A stretch of 64,000 nt of DNA from Pseudomonadota bacterium (GCA_018241505.1 JAFEDS010000032.1:1-64000), one strand, 5' to 3'; counted from the stretch's first letter, positions 27,669-35,771 are shown. Translations and numbers: made by a program. Notes: a model not told the origin generated them from the letters alone.

Positions 27669-28067
27669 TCACATCGCGAGAAGTTTGCTAGCGCTGTTGT
27701 TGAATGATCGGATGGATGTCAGCCGCCGCTCACCAGAGTCTACACGGGTCACCCGGGCCACGAAGCAGTAACCCTGTGCCGGCACATTCGTAATGTAGCG
27801 CGCACCGTGCTTACCCTCTCCGAGGCAGCGACGCAGAGACGTGATCTGTACCCGCAAGTTAACCGACTCAACGACCAACCCGCGCCACGCGCGCGCGATC
27901 AGGTCCCGGTGATTCACCACCTCGCCCGCTCGCTCTACCAGCGCAATCAGGATGTCCAGGGCGCGGCTGCCCAGCGCGACGGGCGTACCGCTCTTATAAA
28001 GGAGACGTGCACTCGGGAAAAGATCGTAGGGTCCGAATGACACGAGGTCCGGACTGAATTCGTTCAT
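27669..28067 (-). CDS. Stand-alone OmpR/CadC-type winged-helix DNA-binding protein
   Basis: About 132 residues. Residues 8-100 form a Trans_reg_C winged helix: VSFGPYDLFPSARLLYKSGT, ALGSRALDILIALVERAGEV, LRVQITSLRRCLGE, and the wing IRYITNVPAQGYCF-like strand. This N-terminal block is usual in regulators of about 900 residues that continue into an ATPase module. Here it stops soon after, with no receiver domain or membrane helix. It is either a truncated regulator or a minimal DNA-binding partner. The ATG at 28067 overlaps the STN gene stop by four bases. Confidence 0.8.
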   Translation of the reverse strand: MNEFSPDLVSFGPYDLFPSARLLYKSGTPVALGSRALDILIALVERAGEVVNHRDLIARAWRGLVVESVNLRVQITSLRRCLGEGKHGARYITNVPAQGYCFVARVTRVDSGERRLTSIRSFNNSASKLLAM

Positions 28068-28423
28068 TGCCGTACTGCTCCTGCATCTGCCTTGCGGATC
28101 ACCACGGTATCGGCATTGAGCATCTGGCACGACAATCCGGAACCTTTGAGCAACGCCTCGAGCGCCTCGGACACAGTGTAGCTCCCGCGAACGCCGGGAG
28201 ACTGCATACCCTCGGTGAGATGGGAGAAATAGATAACCTGCACGCCGCTTTGTAGTGCGAACGCATCCAATGCCTCGTCCAGCGGCTGAGCCGCGATTCG
28301 TAGCTCCAGCTTGGTGGCCGGCATCTCTTCATGGTTTGCACGGCCTTGGAGAGTCCACGCGAGACACATAGCCACAAAGCAGCACGTGCCCCGCACATCA
28401 CGCTGCGTGTACGCGGCGTTCAC
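28064..28423 (-). CDS. Stand-alone STN-domain protein
   Basis: 119 residues: a weak signal-like N-terminus (CCFVAMCLAWTLQGRA), then one STN domain (LELRIAAQPLDEALDAFALQ, QVIYFSHLTEGMQSPGVRGS, SLEALLKGSGLSCQML-like). STN domains normally form the periplasmic head of signalling receptors. Here it is a separate gene, overlapping fecR upstream and the winged-helix gene downstream by four bases each. It could compete with or relay to the receptor's own STN domain in contacting FecR. That is inference from layout. Confidence 0.8.
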   Translation of the reverse strand: MNAAYTQRDVRGTCCFVAMCLAWTLQGRANHEEMPATKLELRIAAQPLDEALDAFALQSGVQVIYFSHLTEGMQSPGVRGSYTVSEALEALLKGSGLSCQMLNADTVVIRKADAGAVRQ

Positions 28424-29484
28424 GGTCTGGACCCCGTGGCTTCGTCGAGCGTCACGATATGGCCCAACTTACCGTCGTCACGGACCTTCACCCCGGGCAG
28501 ATTGGACAAGAAAGCGAGGAACGAGGCCGGATCATTGGCTTTAAAGACGCCGGTAATCTCCTGAGATCGCAACGCTGGACTCTCGATGACAATGCGCTCG
28601 CGGTTGTACCGATTGAACTCCTCGGCCACCTCACCGAGCGGACGGCCCTTAAAGACGAGCTTCTGCTGCGTCCACGCCGTTACCTCGTCGAGCCGCACAC
28701 CATGCTCCACCGTCCCCGGACCAGAACTGTCGATCACCACGCGATCCGACGCGTGCAACGGGGTCGCAGCCACCTGCGAAGAAGCTTCATTTGTGTCCTG
28801 TGCTAGCGAAACAACTCCCTCGAGTACGGTGATCGTCGTTCGGGCGGGACGCACGTCCACGTCAAAGCGCGTACCCAACGCACGCAAGACTGTCTTGCCG
28901 CTGTGAACGTCGAAGGGGCGTGCCGTGTCGTGAGACACATCGAACAGCGCCTCCCCCTTTGTCAGATGAACGACTCTATGGTCCTTGCCGAAATTGACTT
29001 CGATCTTGGAGGCTGTGTTGAGCGTCACGCCCGAACCATCGTCCAATCGGACGAAGCGCTGCTCACCGAATCGGGTCTCGAAGGTCTGAGGGCTCATAAG
29101 GACGAACCATGCCGCCGCAATGGCTGCGAGAATCGATGCCGCGAAAGCGAACGTCAGTGCAACACGGGCGGAGCGCTGCGGCGAGCTACGAGGCTCCGCT
29201 TGTGACTCTTCTCGCAAGCTCGTAACGCGGCGGTCCGTGTACTCCCGCGCCTCTCGCACCAAAACTTCAGCAGAAGTATCTGGCCAGCGGACGTTTTGCG
29301 AGTGCAATGTATTCATTGTGCGCGCAATGCGCAGATAGGCTTCGACATGCTCAGGGGACCGGCGCATCCATTCGCCGAATTCACGATGCTCGCTCGCGGA
29401 GGCCTCTTCGGTTCCGTTAAAAGTCTCCCACGCTTCCGCAGCCTGCTCTGTCGCAACCCGGCTCAATTCTCTTTCTTTCTGCAT
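28420..29484 (-). CDS. FecR-type anti-sigma factor / signal transducer
   Basis: 354 residues. Residues 1-70 form the cytoplasmic sigma-binding DUF4880 region (AAEAWETFNGTEEASASEHREFGEWM). One membrane helix lies near 108-128 (VALTFAFAASILAAIAAAWFVL). The periplasmic FecR domain follows (TRFGEQRFVRLDDGSGVTLN, HLTKGEALFDVSHD), and the C-terminal part ends in an STN-like DUF4974 segment (WTQQKLVFKGRPLGEVAEEF). It starts three bases after the fecI-like stop. It receives the receptor signal and frees the sigma factor. Confidence 0.9.
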   Translation of the reverse strand: MQKERELSRVATEQAAEAWETFNGTEEASASEHREFGEWMRRSPEHVEAYLRIARTMNTLHSQNVRWPDTSAEVLVREAREYTDRRVTSLREESQAEPRSSPQRSARVALTFAFAASILAAIAAAWFVLMSPQTFETRFGEQRFVRLDDGSGVTLNTASKIEVNFGKDHRVVHLTKGEALFDVSHDTARPFDVHSGKTVLRALGTRFDVDVRPARTTITVLEGVVSLAQDTNEASSQVAATPLHASDRVVIDSSGPGTVEHGVRLDEVTAWTQQKLVFKGRPLGEVAEEFNRYNRERIVIESPALRSQEITGVFKANDPASFLAFLSNLPGVKVRDDGKLGHIVTLDEATGSRP

Positions 29485-29487
29485 ATT

Positions 29488-29979
29488 TCAGCTCTCCAGC
29501 CGGGTGCGGAGGTGGTCATAACCGCGTGCCAGATGCCGTTTGACCTGGCGCTCCGTCAGGCCCAATTGGGCAGCGATTTCCCGGCATGGCCGCTCATCTC
29601 GCAACCGAAGCAGAAGCACGGCGCGCACAACGGGTGAGACCTCCTCGAGGGCCAGTTCGAGGCGTTCCTGTGACGTGCGGGCCTCCAACTCCAACTCGGG
29701 TGGGCATTCGTCAACCAGTGAGGCTTCCTCGAGGTCGACGAATGAGGCCGGCGGAATACGCTGGCCGCGCCACTCCAGTACGACATGGCGTGCCACTTGG
29801 AGCAGGTAGGCCTGCGGGTTTCGGACGCCACTCAGATCCCTGGCAAGCAGCAGGCGCAGATAGGTCTCCTGCGCTAGATCCTCAATATCCACGGCGCCCC
29901 GAACGCGCTGGCGCAGGAACAGGAACAGGCTTTTATTCCAGCGTTCGCGCCATCCCGCGAGTAGGGACGTGTTTGACAT
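29488..29979 (-). CDS. FecI-type ECF sigma-70 factor
   Basis: 163 residues with sigma region 2 (VDIEDLAQETYLRLLLARD) near 35-55 and region 4 HTH (EIAAQLGLTERQVKRHLARGYDHLR) at the C-terminus. FecI-type ECF factors transcribe the cognate TonB receptor gene. It is first in the leftward unit and divergent from an AraC regulator. Confidence 0.9.
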   Translation of the reverse strand: MSNTSLLAGWRERWNKSLFLFLRQRVRGAVDIEDLAQETYLRLLLARDLSGVRNPQAYLLQVARHVVLEWRGQRIPPASFVDLEEASLVDECPPELELEARTSQERLELALEEVSPVVRAVLLLRLRDERPCREIAAQLGLTERQVKRHLARGYDHLRTRLES

Positions 29980-30216
29980 GGTGGGTAAGACAGCCGTTCA
30001 AAGTGCGTTGCGTGTGCCCAATAGAGTGCGCAAGCGGGTGGTTGGGCCCCCTCGGTCCGAAAATATATCTGGAACGCTGGCATCCGTCCCGGGCGGGCGC
30101 GGGATCGCGGCGGCTTCACACAATTTAACGCCATTGAACTCGTCACGAGCAGGACTCCCGCACAAAGTCCTTCGCGCAGCCCCTCCCCCTAGGCCAGCAG
30201 AAAGAGGACTCTTGCG

Positions 30217-30771
30217 ATGAACAGCATCACCAGCAACGACGATGACGCGGCCGCGGCTTCATGGACGACTATCGATCGGCTTCGATCCGCTGTGGTCGAA
30301 CTGTCTAGTGCATTGAGGGAGACTCTGCGCGATGAACGCAGCAGCGCTGCGGCTTGCCTCCAGCGCGTACAGGTGATGCTGCAAACGACTGAAGGCGATG
30401 CAGCCCACTCTTCCCCGGACGTTTCCCGGCAAGGTCTCGCTCCGTGGCAAATGCGTCGCGTCATTGCTCATATTGAAGCGAACTTGGGAACGCAGATTAG
30501 GAACCAGGATTTGGCGGCGATTGCGCGGTTGAGTACGTTCCATTTTTCAGTTGCATTCCGCAATAGCATCGGTCAGCCACCACACGCGCACGTCATCCGA
30601 CGCCGCATTGAGCGCGCCCAGGGACTCATGTTGTCCACCACCAAACCTCTGTGTGAAATCGCAGCCGAATGTGGTCTCGCGGACCAAGCTCATCTGACAC
30701 GGCTCTTTCGCCAACTCGTGGGAGAGAGCCCGGCCGCGTGGCGGCGTGCGCGAGTCAATCCCTCGTGTTAG
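30217..30771 (+). CDS. AraC-family transcriptional regulator
   Basis: 184 residues. The C-terminal hundred form the double HTH of the AraC family: IRNQDLAAIARLSTFHFSVAF, then LMLSTTKPLCEIAAECGLAD and the signature LTRLFRQLVGESPAAWRR. The N-terminal 75 residues are short and charged, with no sugar-binding cupin, as in SoxS/Rob-like members. It is divergent from the FecI-type sigma gene with 237 bp between, so it may regulate that unit. RBS AAGAGGA lies upstream of the ATG. Confidence 0.85.
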   Translation: MNSITSNDDDAAAASWTTIDRLRSAVVELSSALRETLRDERSSAAACLQRVQVMLQTTEGDAAHSSPDVSRQGLAPWQMRRVIAHIEANLGTQIRNQDLAAIARLSTFHFSVAFRNSIGQPPHAHVIRRRIERAQGLMLSTTKPLCEIAAECGLADQAHLTRLFRQLVGESPAAWRRARVNPSC

Positions 30772-30891
30772 TCGATTCACCATTGGCTCGCCTGCCACGC
30801 CCACCGCGATCTATTCGTTGTCCCACACTGGACACAATCTTGAACGAGGTGAGGCCGAGATTCTTGTCTCGCCTAGCGGGGAATTGAAGGA

Positions 30892-30922
30892 GTGAGCGGA
30901 AGCGCTTCCGCCGGATGCTCAC
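30892..30922. terminator. Stem-loop between convergent genes
   Basis: GTGAGC at 30892-30897 pairs with GCTCAC at 30917-30922, around the perfect palindrome GGAAGCGCTTCC. A second stem (AGGCCGAGA / TCTCGCCT, 30852-30874) lies just left. The site separates the rightward AraC gene from the leftward PIN gene and overlaps the PIN stop. No T-run follows, so Rho-independent termination is uncertain. Confidence 0.4.
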
Positions 30923-31530
30923 GACCCTGTGAGGGCATGTTCGACATATTGACGCGTCGCGCCAAACGTCGCGAGAATTTTGCAATTGTACCGGCCAAAC
31001 CAAGCTTCCACGTCGTCTGACAGGAAGTCACGGCTGTTCTTGGTTGCAAACACCTTCAAATCGAGGCCCTGTTCCTTCAAATACTCGTCCGCGGAAGCAA
31101 AAACCACGCAGTCCTGCGGCGATAAAGGGAACTCCAACTGCGCCGAAACAGCGCCTCTCATTATTTGCGCGGTCAGCGGAATAACTGTCGCGACACGCGA
31201 AAGAGTCAGGACAGTGTTGTCGAGGGCCTTGGCCTGGGACTCCCCGCTTTCCGCCAGCGCACGGGTGACTGTCTTTGATGTTTCCGCGAGCCCTGCATAG
31301 GCTTCGGTGCGAGCGAGTTCGCTGAGTTCGTCGCGCAATTTCTGAACGATGACTTCTCGTTTCTTTCGTCGGCGCACCAGTGTCTCGTAAGGTTCGAATA
31401 GCGAGCACGCGGGAATCGCGAGCCGTATATCCCCCTCCTGCGCCAACTTGATCAGGCGCTCGCAGTCCGTAACTTCGCCTTGCCGCAGCGCCACCTCCAG
31501 GACGAAATTCGATTCAACCGTGACTATCAC
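30919..31530 (-). CDS. PIN-like nuclease-fold protein
   Basis: 203 residues. The N-terminus VTVESNFVLEVAL has a PIN strand-1 acid (Glu6, with Asn8) and a second acid at Glu12. LSPQDCVVFASADEYL (near 145) gives the central Asp, and VFATKNSRDFLSD the terminal acidic cluster. Between them lies a long charged helical insert. PIN enzymes are metal-dependent RNases, many of them toxins, though this is longer than VapC (about 130). The start overlaps the upstream PD-(D/E)XK-like gene by four bases, so the two are co-translated. Confidence 0.7.
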   Translation of the reverse strand: MIVTVESNFVLEVALRQGEVTDCERLIKLAQEGDIRLAIPACSLFEPYETLVRRRKKREVIVQKLRDELSELARTEAYAGLAETSKTVTRALAESGESQAKALDNTVLTLSRVATVIPLTAQIMRGAVSAQLEFPLSPQDCVVFASADEYLKEQGLDLKVFATKNSRDFLSDDVEAWFGRYNCKILATFGATRQYVEHALTGS

Positions 31531-31976
31531 AGAGTCTGGTCGGTACGGACTCGTCCGCCTTTGATTTTTTCCAACAGCCCCGAGTCCACAAGCATCCGAT
31601 CGGCATCAGTCTTGTCAGGGCTGCGCAGATTCGAGGTCAGATCCCCGAGCCATCCCGCGATGGCCAATCCCAAACTCTCACCTCGCGGCCCGCCTTCCTG
31701 GTCCGCGAGCGCCCCAAGGTAGTCGCGTAGCACCGGTTGGGCGTTGGCCGTGAAAGCAGGCACTGCGTCTAATGCGGCGTCTCGGCCCCACAGGAATAGT
31801 TTGCTTGGCACGGCCAGCAGAAAGAAAGCATCGAGCGGAAGCTGGGTGTACATGATCAACTTCCGACGGACGTTCGCCGCATCGCGAGGTGTCGAGCTTC
31901 TCGTGGCTTTGCATTCGACAAACAGGATCCGGCGTCCAATGGGCGAATCGACGACAATATCAAGAGGCGCAGACAT
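31527..31976 (-). CDS. PD-(D/E)XK-like protein, partner of the PIN gene
   Basis: 149 residues from ATG 31976, supported by AAGGAGAG just upstream. Residues 6-23 (LDIVVDSPIGRRILFVECKA) have the nuclease-fold pattern: an Asp in strand 2, then ECK in strand 3. Later AFFLLAVPSKLFLWG resembles the helix/strand end of Type I/III restriction-like or Mrr-like folds. It may be a nuclease or a DNA-binding regulator with that fold. An in-frame ATG at 32036 would add 20 residues but has no ribosome site. Confidence 0.6.
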   Translation of the reverse strand: MSAPLDIVVDSPIGRRILFVECKATRSSTPRDAANVRRKLIMYTQLPLDAFFLLAVPSKLFLWGRDAALDAVPAFTANAQPVLRDYLGALADQEGGPRGESLGLAIAGWLGDLTSNLRSPDKTDADRMLVDSGLLEKIKGGRVRTDQTL

Positions 31977-31979
31977 GAG

Positions 31980-31997
31980 GTCTCTCCTTCCAGAGAC
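31980..31997 (-). promoter_or_regulatory. Shine-Dalgarno displayed in a hairpin loop
   Basis: On the minus strand GTCTCT and AGAGAC flank the hexamer GGAAGG, which is the core of the ribosome site for the PD-(D/E)XK-like gene at 31976. Six paired bases around the SD could modulate translation of the two-gene unit. Confidence 0.35.
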
Positions 31998-32036
31998 TCC
32001 CATTGATTCTACCGCGAAAGTTGCGTCGGAGCCCAT

Positions 32037-32147
32037 CTACAATATCTCAACTGCCTGAACGGGAAGCAGCCAATAATTGCCCATCTTGATTCGAGATATC
32101 GGTTCTCTCAACTGACTCTTGTCGATTTCTAACTCTGAGATCGGCAA
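32037..32147 (-). CDS. Candidate short ORF upstream of the PD-(D/E)XK/PIN pair
   Basis: A TTG-initiated frame of 36 codons encodes LPISELEIDKSQLREPISRI and ends WLLPVQAVEIL. Its TAG is followed directly, in frame, by the ATG at 32036 that leads into the PD-(D/E)XK-like frame. Composition is protein-like, but no ribosome site or in-frame ATG start is seen. It could be a leader peptide, an N-terminal extension cut by a stop, or chance. Confidence 0.2.
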   Translation of the reverse strand: MPISELEIDKSQLREPISRIKMGNYWLLPVQAVEIL

Positions 32148-32185
32148 GCGCGACTTCTACGAGCGCGCTTCACCGATACGAGGGG

Positions 32186-33376
32186 TCAGTTGCGCAACCG
32201 AATAGGGTAATGTTTGAGGGAGTACACGAAAGCCGCCGGTCGAAGCTCCAGCTTTTGCGAGCGATCGCGCGCCAGCGTCGGAAAGCGAGCGAGTAGCAAT
32301 CTCAGCGCAATGCTCGTCTCGAGACGCGCAAGAGTTGCACCCAGGCACAAGTGAATGCCGTACCCGAATCCGAGATGGCGATTGGGCGAGCGGCGCATGT
32401 CGAATCGGTCCGGATCAGGGAAATGATGTCGATCGTGGTTCGCCGCCGCGAACAGCGGCAGCACCAGGTCTCCCTCGCGCAAACGGCAGTCCTCAAACTC
32501 AACATCACACGTGACCACGCGAGGCAGATAGTGGACAACAGCACGATACCTCAGCGCTTCCTCGATGGCTGCGGGCAGCAACTCCGGATGATGAGTCAAC
32601 TCCGCGCGTGCTTCGGGATGCTCATCAAGGCACCAAAGCACAATGGGTATCAATGAAGCAGTCGTTTCGTGGCCTGCAATCAGGAGCAACGTACACGCAC
32701 CCGTGATATCGCGCTGACTCAGGCGTTCGCCATCAATTTCCGCGCTAATGAACGCTGAGATCAGGTCTTCCGTAGGCGAACGCCTACGCTGTTCAACCAT
32801 GCCGTCGAAATAGATAGCAAAGCGTTCAAACGCCTTGGCCCTGAGCTCGAAGTCGGTGTTGAGGAGGTCGTTCGCCCACTCGCGAAACTGACCGATGTCC
32901 GCAATGGGCACTCCCAGCAGCTCCGCGATTACCGTGACCGGCAACGGGAACGCGAGGGCGTCCACGACGTCGACTGTGCTATGTGAATCCATCGCATCGA
33001 GCAGCCGATTGGTAATCGCCTGGATGCGGGGCTCGAGCTCGGCGACGCGCCTCTGAGTGAAGGCCTGCGCGAGCAATTGGCGCAAGTGCCGGTGCCTCGG
33101 CGGATCGAGTCCGAGGATGCTCGCGCTGGCTACCTCATCGACGGATCCATCCGGGTTTAGAGTCCGTTGCGATGAGAACGTCTTCGTGTCCAGAAGAATC
33201 CGATTCACATCCGCGTATCGGGCGGCTAACCAACTGCCCCGCCTCTCATCGTACGAAAGGCCTGGAGCATCCAGAAGGTGACGGTATTCGGTGAAGACAT
33301 CCAGCGTTAATGGGGTAGCCGTTTGCAGCTTGCGGGCGGCAAGCAGGCGTGTGCGCGCATCGGGGGTGAGTACCAT
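32186..33376 (-). CDS. Cytochrome P450
   Basis: 396 residues, a soluble bacterial-type P450. The I-helix oxygen motif AGHETT is near residue 235, the K-helix ExxR in EEALRYRAVVHYLPR (near 272) and the heme-binding loop FGYGIHLCLGATLAR (near 335) with the cysteine ligand. It hydroxylates or otherwise oxidises an unknown substrate using an external ferredoxin, none of which is encoded nearby. It sits 87 bp downstream of the isonitrile-hydratase-like gene on the same strand. Confidence 0.95.
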   Translation of the reverse strand: MVLTPDARTRLLAARKLQTATPLTLDVFTEYRHLLDAPGLSYDERRGSWLAARYADVNRILLDTKTFSSQRTLNPDGSVDEVASASILGLDPPRHRHLRQLLAQAFTQRRVAELEPRIQAITNRLLDAMDSHSTVDVVDALAFPLPVTVIAELLGVPIADIGQFREWANDLLNTDFELRAKAFERFAIYFDGMVEQRRRSPTEDLISAFISAEIDGERLSQRDITGACTLLLIAGHETTASLIPIVLWCLDEHPEARAELTHHPELLPAAIEEALRYRAVVHYLPRVVTCDVEFEDCRLREGDLVLPLFAAANHDRHHFPDPDRFDMRRSPNRHLGFGYGIHLCLGATLARLETSIALRLLLARFPTLARDRSQKLELRPAAFVYSLKHYPIRLRN

Positions 33377-33463
33377 GGTCGGCGCCGCTCAGGGATTTGT
33401 GGCCACATTTTGCGGGACGACCGGTGGAAAAGACAGTATTACGTAAGCCAGAACCGAGAGTGG

Positions 33464-34102
33464 TTAGTCCCGCTCCGCCAACCACCTCCGGCAATTACGC
33501 ATGACCTCATCCGGCGCGGTCTCCGGCCGCCCCGCATTGAACGGCGGCGCCGGCGCATACTCCAACAGCAACTGAATAGTCTGGGCCACCACCGGCCCTG
33601 CGATCTCCGCGGCAACCGTCAGCGCAAAGTCAATTCCCGCAGTCACCCCACCCCCGGTGATGACGTTGCCGTCTCGAACAACGCGCGCCGGATCCGGTAT
33701 TGCGCCATAGTTTTCGAGCAGCGGCCGAACCGTCCAGTGGCAAGCACTTCGCTTGCCCTTCAACAGCCCCGCCGCTGCCAGAATGAGTGAGCCGTTGCAC
33801 ACGGAAGTTATGTAGGTCGCCCCGGCTGCAAGTCGACGGAGTTGGGCGAAGAACGGCTCACACATGCCGGCGGACTGGTTGATGGCTCCAGGAACGCAGA
33901 ACAGCGTGCAATCTTCCACTTCGGCGAGCCGGGTCATATTGCTGAATGTCAGACCGTGTCCGGTCCGCAACTGACCACCCTCGAGACTGGCAACCGTGAC
34001 GCGAGCGCCCGGCAGGCGGCAAAGCACCTCGTACGGGCCCGTAAAATCGAGCTGGGTGATACCGGGATAGAGCGCGAACACAATGTGTGTGGAGGTAGTC
34101 AT
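33464..34102 (-). CDS. inhA: DJ-1/PfpI-family protein resembling isonitrile hydratase
   Basis: 212 residues, single DJ-1/PfpI domain. The N-terminal IVFALYPGITQLDFTGPYEVL and the nucleophile region ITSVCNGSLILAAAGLLKGKRSACHW (cysteine near 103) match the isonitrile hydratase subgroup. Those enzymes add water to isocyanides to give N-formamides. The next block, GGGVTAGIDFALTVAAEIAG, is also typical. The C-terminal HTH found in the related AraC-type regulators is absent, which favours an enzyme. The start is ATG 34102; an upstream extension has no support. Confidence 0.75.
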   Translation of the reverse strand: MTTSTHIVFALYPGITQLDFTGPYEVLCRLPGARVTVASLEGGQLRTGHGLTFSNMTRLAEVEDCTLFCVPGAINQSAGMCEPFFAQLRRLAAGATYITSVCNGSLILAAAGLLKGKRSACHWTVRPLLENYGAIPDPARVVRDGNVITGGGVTAGIDFALTVAAEIAGPVVAQTIQLLLEYAPAPPFNAGRPETAPDEVMRNCRRWLAERD

Positions 34103-34217
34103 GGGTTTCACAGGGCGGGCTTCGGGAGCACAATCATGCGCCTGAAGTGCAAGGCCGAAAGGACACAATCCCGACAAAAAAGGCTATGGATGCTCGAGTC
34201 AGCTCGGGCGCTGAACA

Positions 34218-35771
34218 TCAGACCCCGCTACGTACAAACTGACTCGACCGCACCGCCGTGCCGGCATCCATGGACTGGAGACGCTTTCGAAGCCTGAGGT
34301 GGCGCCGGCGCGAGAGCTCAATCAGCGGGCGCCATACTCTGGCCGTCTGCCGGTGTCGTATCAGCAGATGCCAGAATCGGTTCGACCGCTTGTACAGATA
34401 ACTCATGGCAAGGTAAGCCGGCACAGCCCGGTTGTCGGTGGGTCGTCGCCGCCAGATCGAACCGTGCGAGAACAGCTTGCTGTAGCACCACGCATAGCCG
34501 CGGTCGAGCTCCGCGGGACTCATGTGCTTGGGCTGGAATACGACATTCGCGGTATCGTATTTATCCCAGTCGCGGTGGAGTATGCGGCCTTCACTGTCCA
34601 ATTGCCGGAACAACGGCGTGCCGGGATAGGGCGTCAGTATATGGAAGGTCGCACATTCCAACCGGTTCGCTTCAATCCACTCCACGGTCCGTTCAAACAC
34701 ATCCGGCCGATCGTGATCGAAGCCGAGAACGAAGCTACCGTTCACCTGGATTCCATAGCGATGGAATATGGCGACGCGACGCGCGTAGTCTTGCGGTGCG
34801 GGTGTGCGCTTTCGGGAATCAGTCAGATTGCCTTCGTTCAGGGACTCGAATCCGACAAATACGCCGGTACACCCAGCCAACGCCATCTCACGAACCAGTG
34901 AGGAATCGTCGGTGACGTCGATTGTCACTGCCGCGCTCCAAATTACTTCCAGCGGGCGCAGGGCGGCGCAGAGAGCGCGCAAGTACTTGGGGCGGGACCC
35001 GAGATTGTTATCTACAAAGACGACGTAAGGCTGTTCATCGGCAACAATTTCGTCGACTACCTGTTGCACTTCCCGCAGCCGGTACGGCATATGCAGCCCG
35101 TCGGTCGACAGGTAGCAGAATCCGCACCGATTGTGGCAACCGCGCGTAGCAATGACACTGCTCGTCGTCAGAAATGACTCTCGCGGCAGGATCGAGCGCC
35201 GAGGCGCCGGATCCAGCGCGTACGGGCGGGAGAAGTCCGCCTCATAGCGGCGTTGCAATGTCCGTCGTTCGATGTCACGGAGAATTCGTGGCCAAAGTTG
35301 GACACCGTCGCCAATGGCAATGGCGTCTGCGCACTGCAAGGCCTCATCCGGACACGACAGCACGTGCAACCCGCCCAGCACGACAGTACAGCCTTGCCGT
35401 CGGTACCAGTCAGCCAGTTGATACGCCCGCCGGGCGAATGTCAGATGTACCGTGATTCCGACAACCTGCGGCACCGGATCAACTGGTGGCGGCCCCTGCA
35501 GGAGGTTTTCGTCCCAGTAACGGACTTCCCAGTTTTCCGGTGTTGCCCCGGCAATGCTCGTTAGTGCCAGACTCGGAGTCAGCACATGTTTGCCGTAGCT
35601 TGCGCGCGGGTCCTTCGGATAGAAGGGATTTATGAGCAGCGCATAGTTGCTTCGCGCAGGCCGCCCCGGCTGTACGGCAGGGAGGTCGGGAGCGACGACC
35701 ATCTCCCGTGGCGCCTGGCGCAAATCAAGCGATTGAGACCGGTCCAGTAGTGCGGGCGCTCGAGCGTGCAT
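34218..35771 (-). CDS. B12-binding-type radical SAM protein
   Basis: 517 residues. A cobalamin-binding-like Rossmann region covers about 40-170 (GKHVLTPSLALTSIAGA, VVLGGLHVLSCPDEAL). The radical SAM cluster motif CHNRCGFC has cysteines at 212, 216 and 219. The barrel contains GVFVGFESLNEGNL and GSFVLGFDHD. The C-terminal 100 residues are basic and helical. The family includes methyltransferases and ring-modifying enzymes acting on unactivated carbons. The usual DxHxxG cobalamin motif is not evident. It is divergent from the TetR gene across 128 bp of palindromes. Confidence 0.85.
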   Translation of the reverse strand: MHARAPALLDRSQSLDLRQAPREMVVAPDLPAVQPGRPARSNYALLINPFYPKDPRASYGKHVLTPSLALTSIAGATPENWEVRYWDENLLQGPPPVDPVPQVVGITVHLTFARRAYQLADWYRRQGCTVVLGGLHVLSCPDEALQCADAIAIGDGVQLWPRILRDIERRTLQRRYEADFSRPYALDPAPRRSILPRESFLTTSSVIATRGCHNRCGFCYLSTDGLHMPYRLREVQQVVDEIVADEQPYVVFVDNNLGSRPKYLRALCAALRPLEVIWSAAVTIDVTDDSSLVREMALAGCTGVFVGFESLNEGNLTDSRKRTPAPQDYARRVAIFHRYGIQVNGSFVLGFDHDRPDVFERTVEWIEANRLECATFHILTPYPGTPLFRQLDSEGRILHRDWDKYDTANVVFQPKHMSPAELDRGYAWCYSKLFSHGSIWRRRPTDNRAVPAYLAMSYLYKRSNRFWHLLIRHRQTARVWRPLIELSRRRHLRLRKRLQSMDAGTAVRSSQFVRSGV

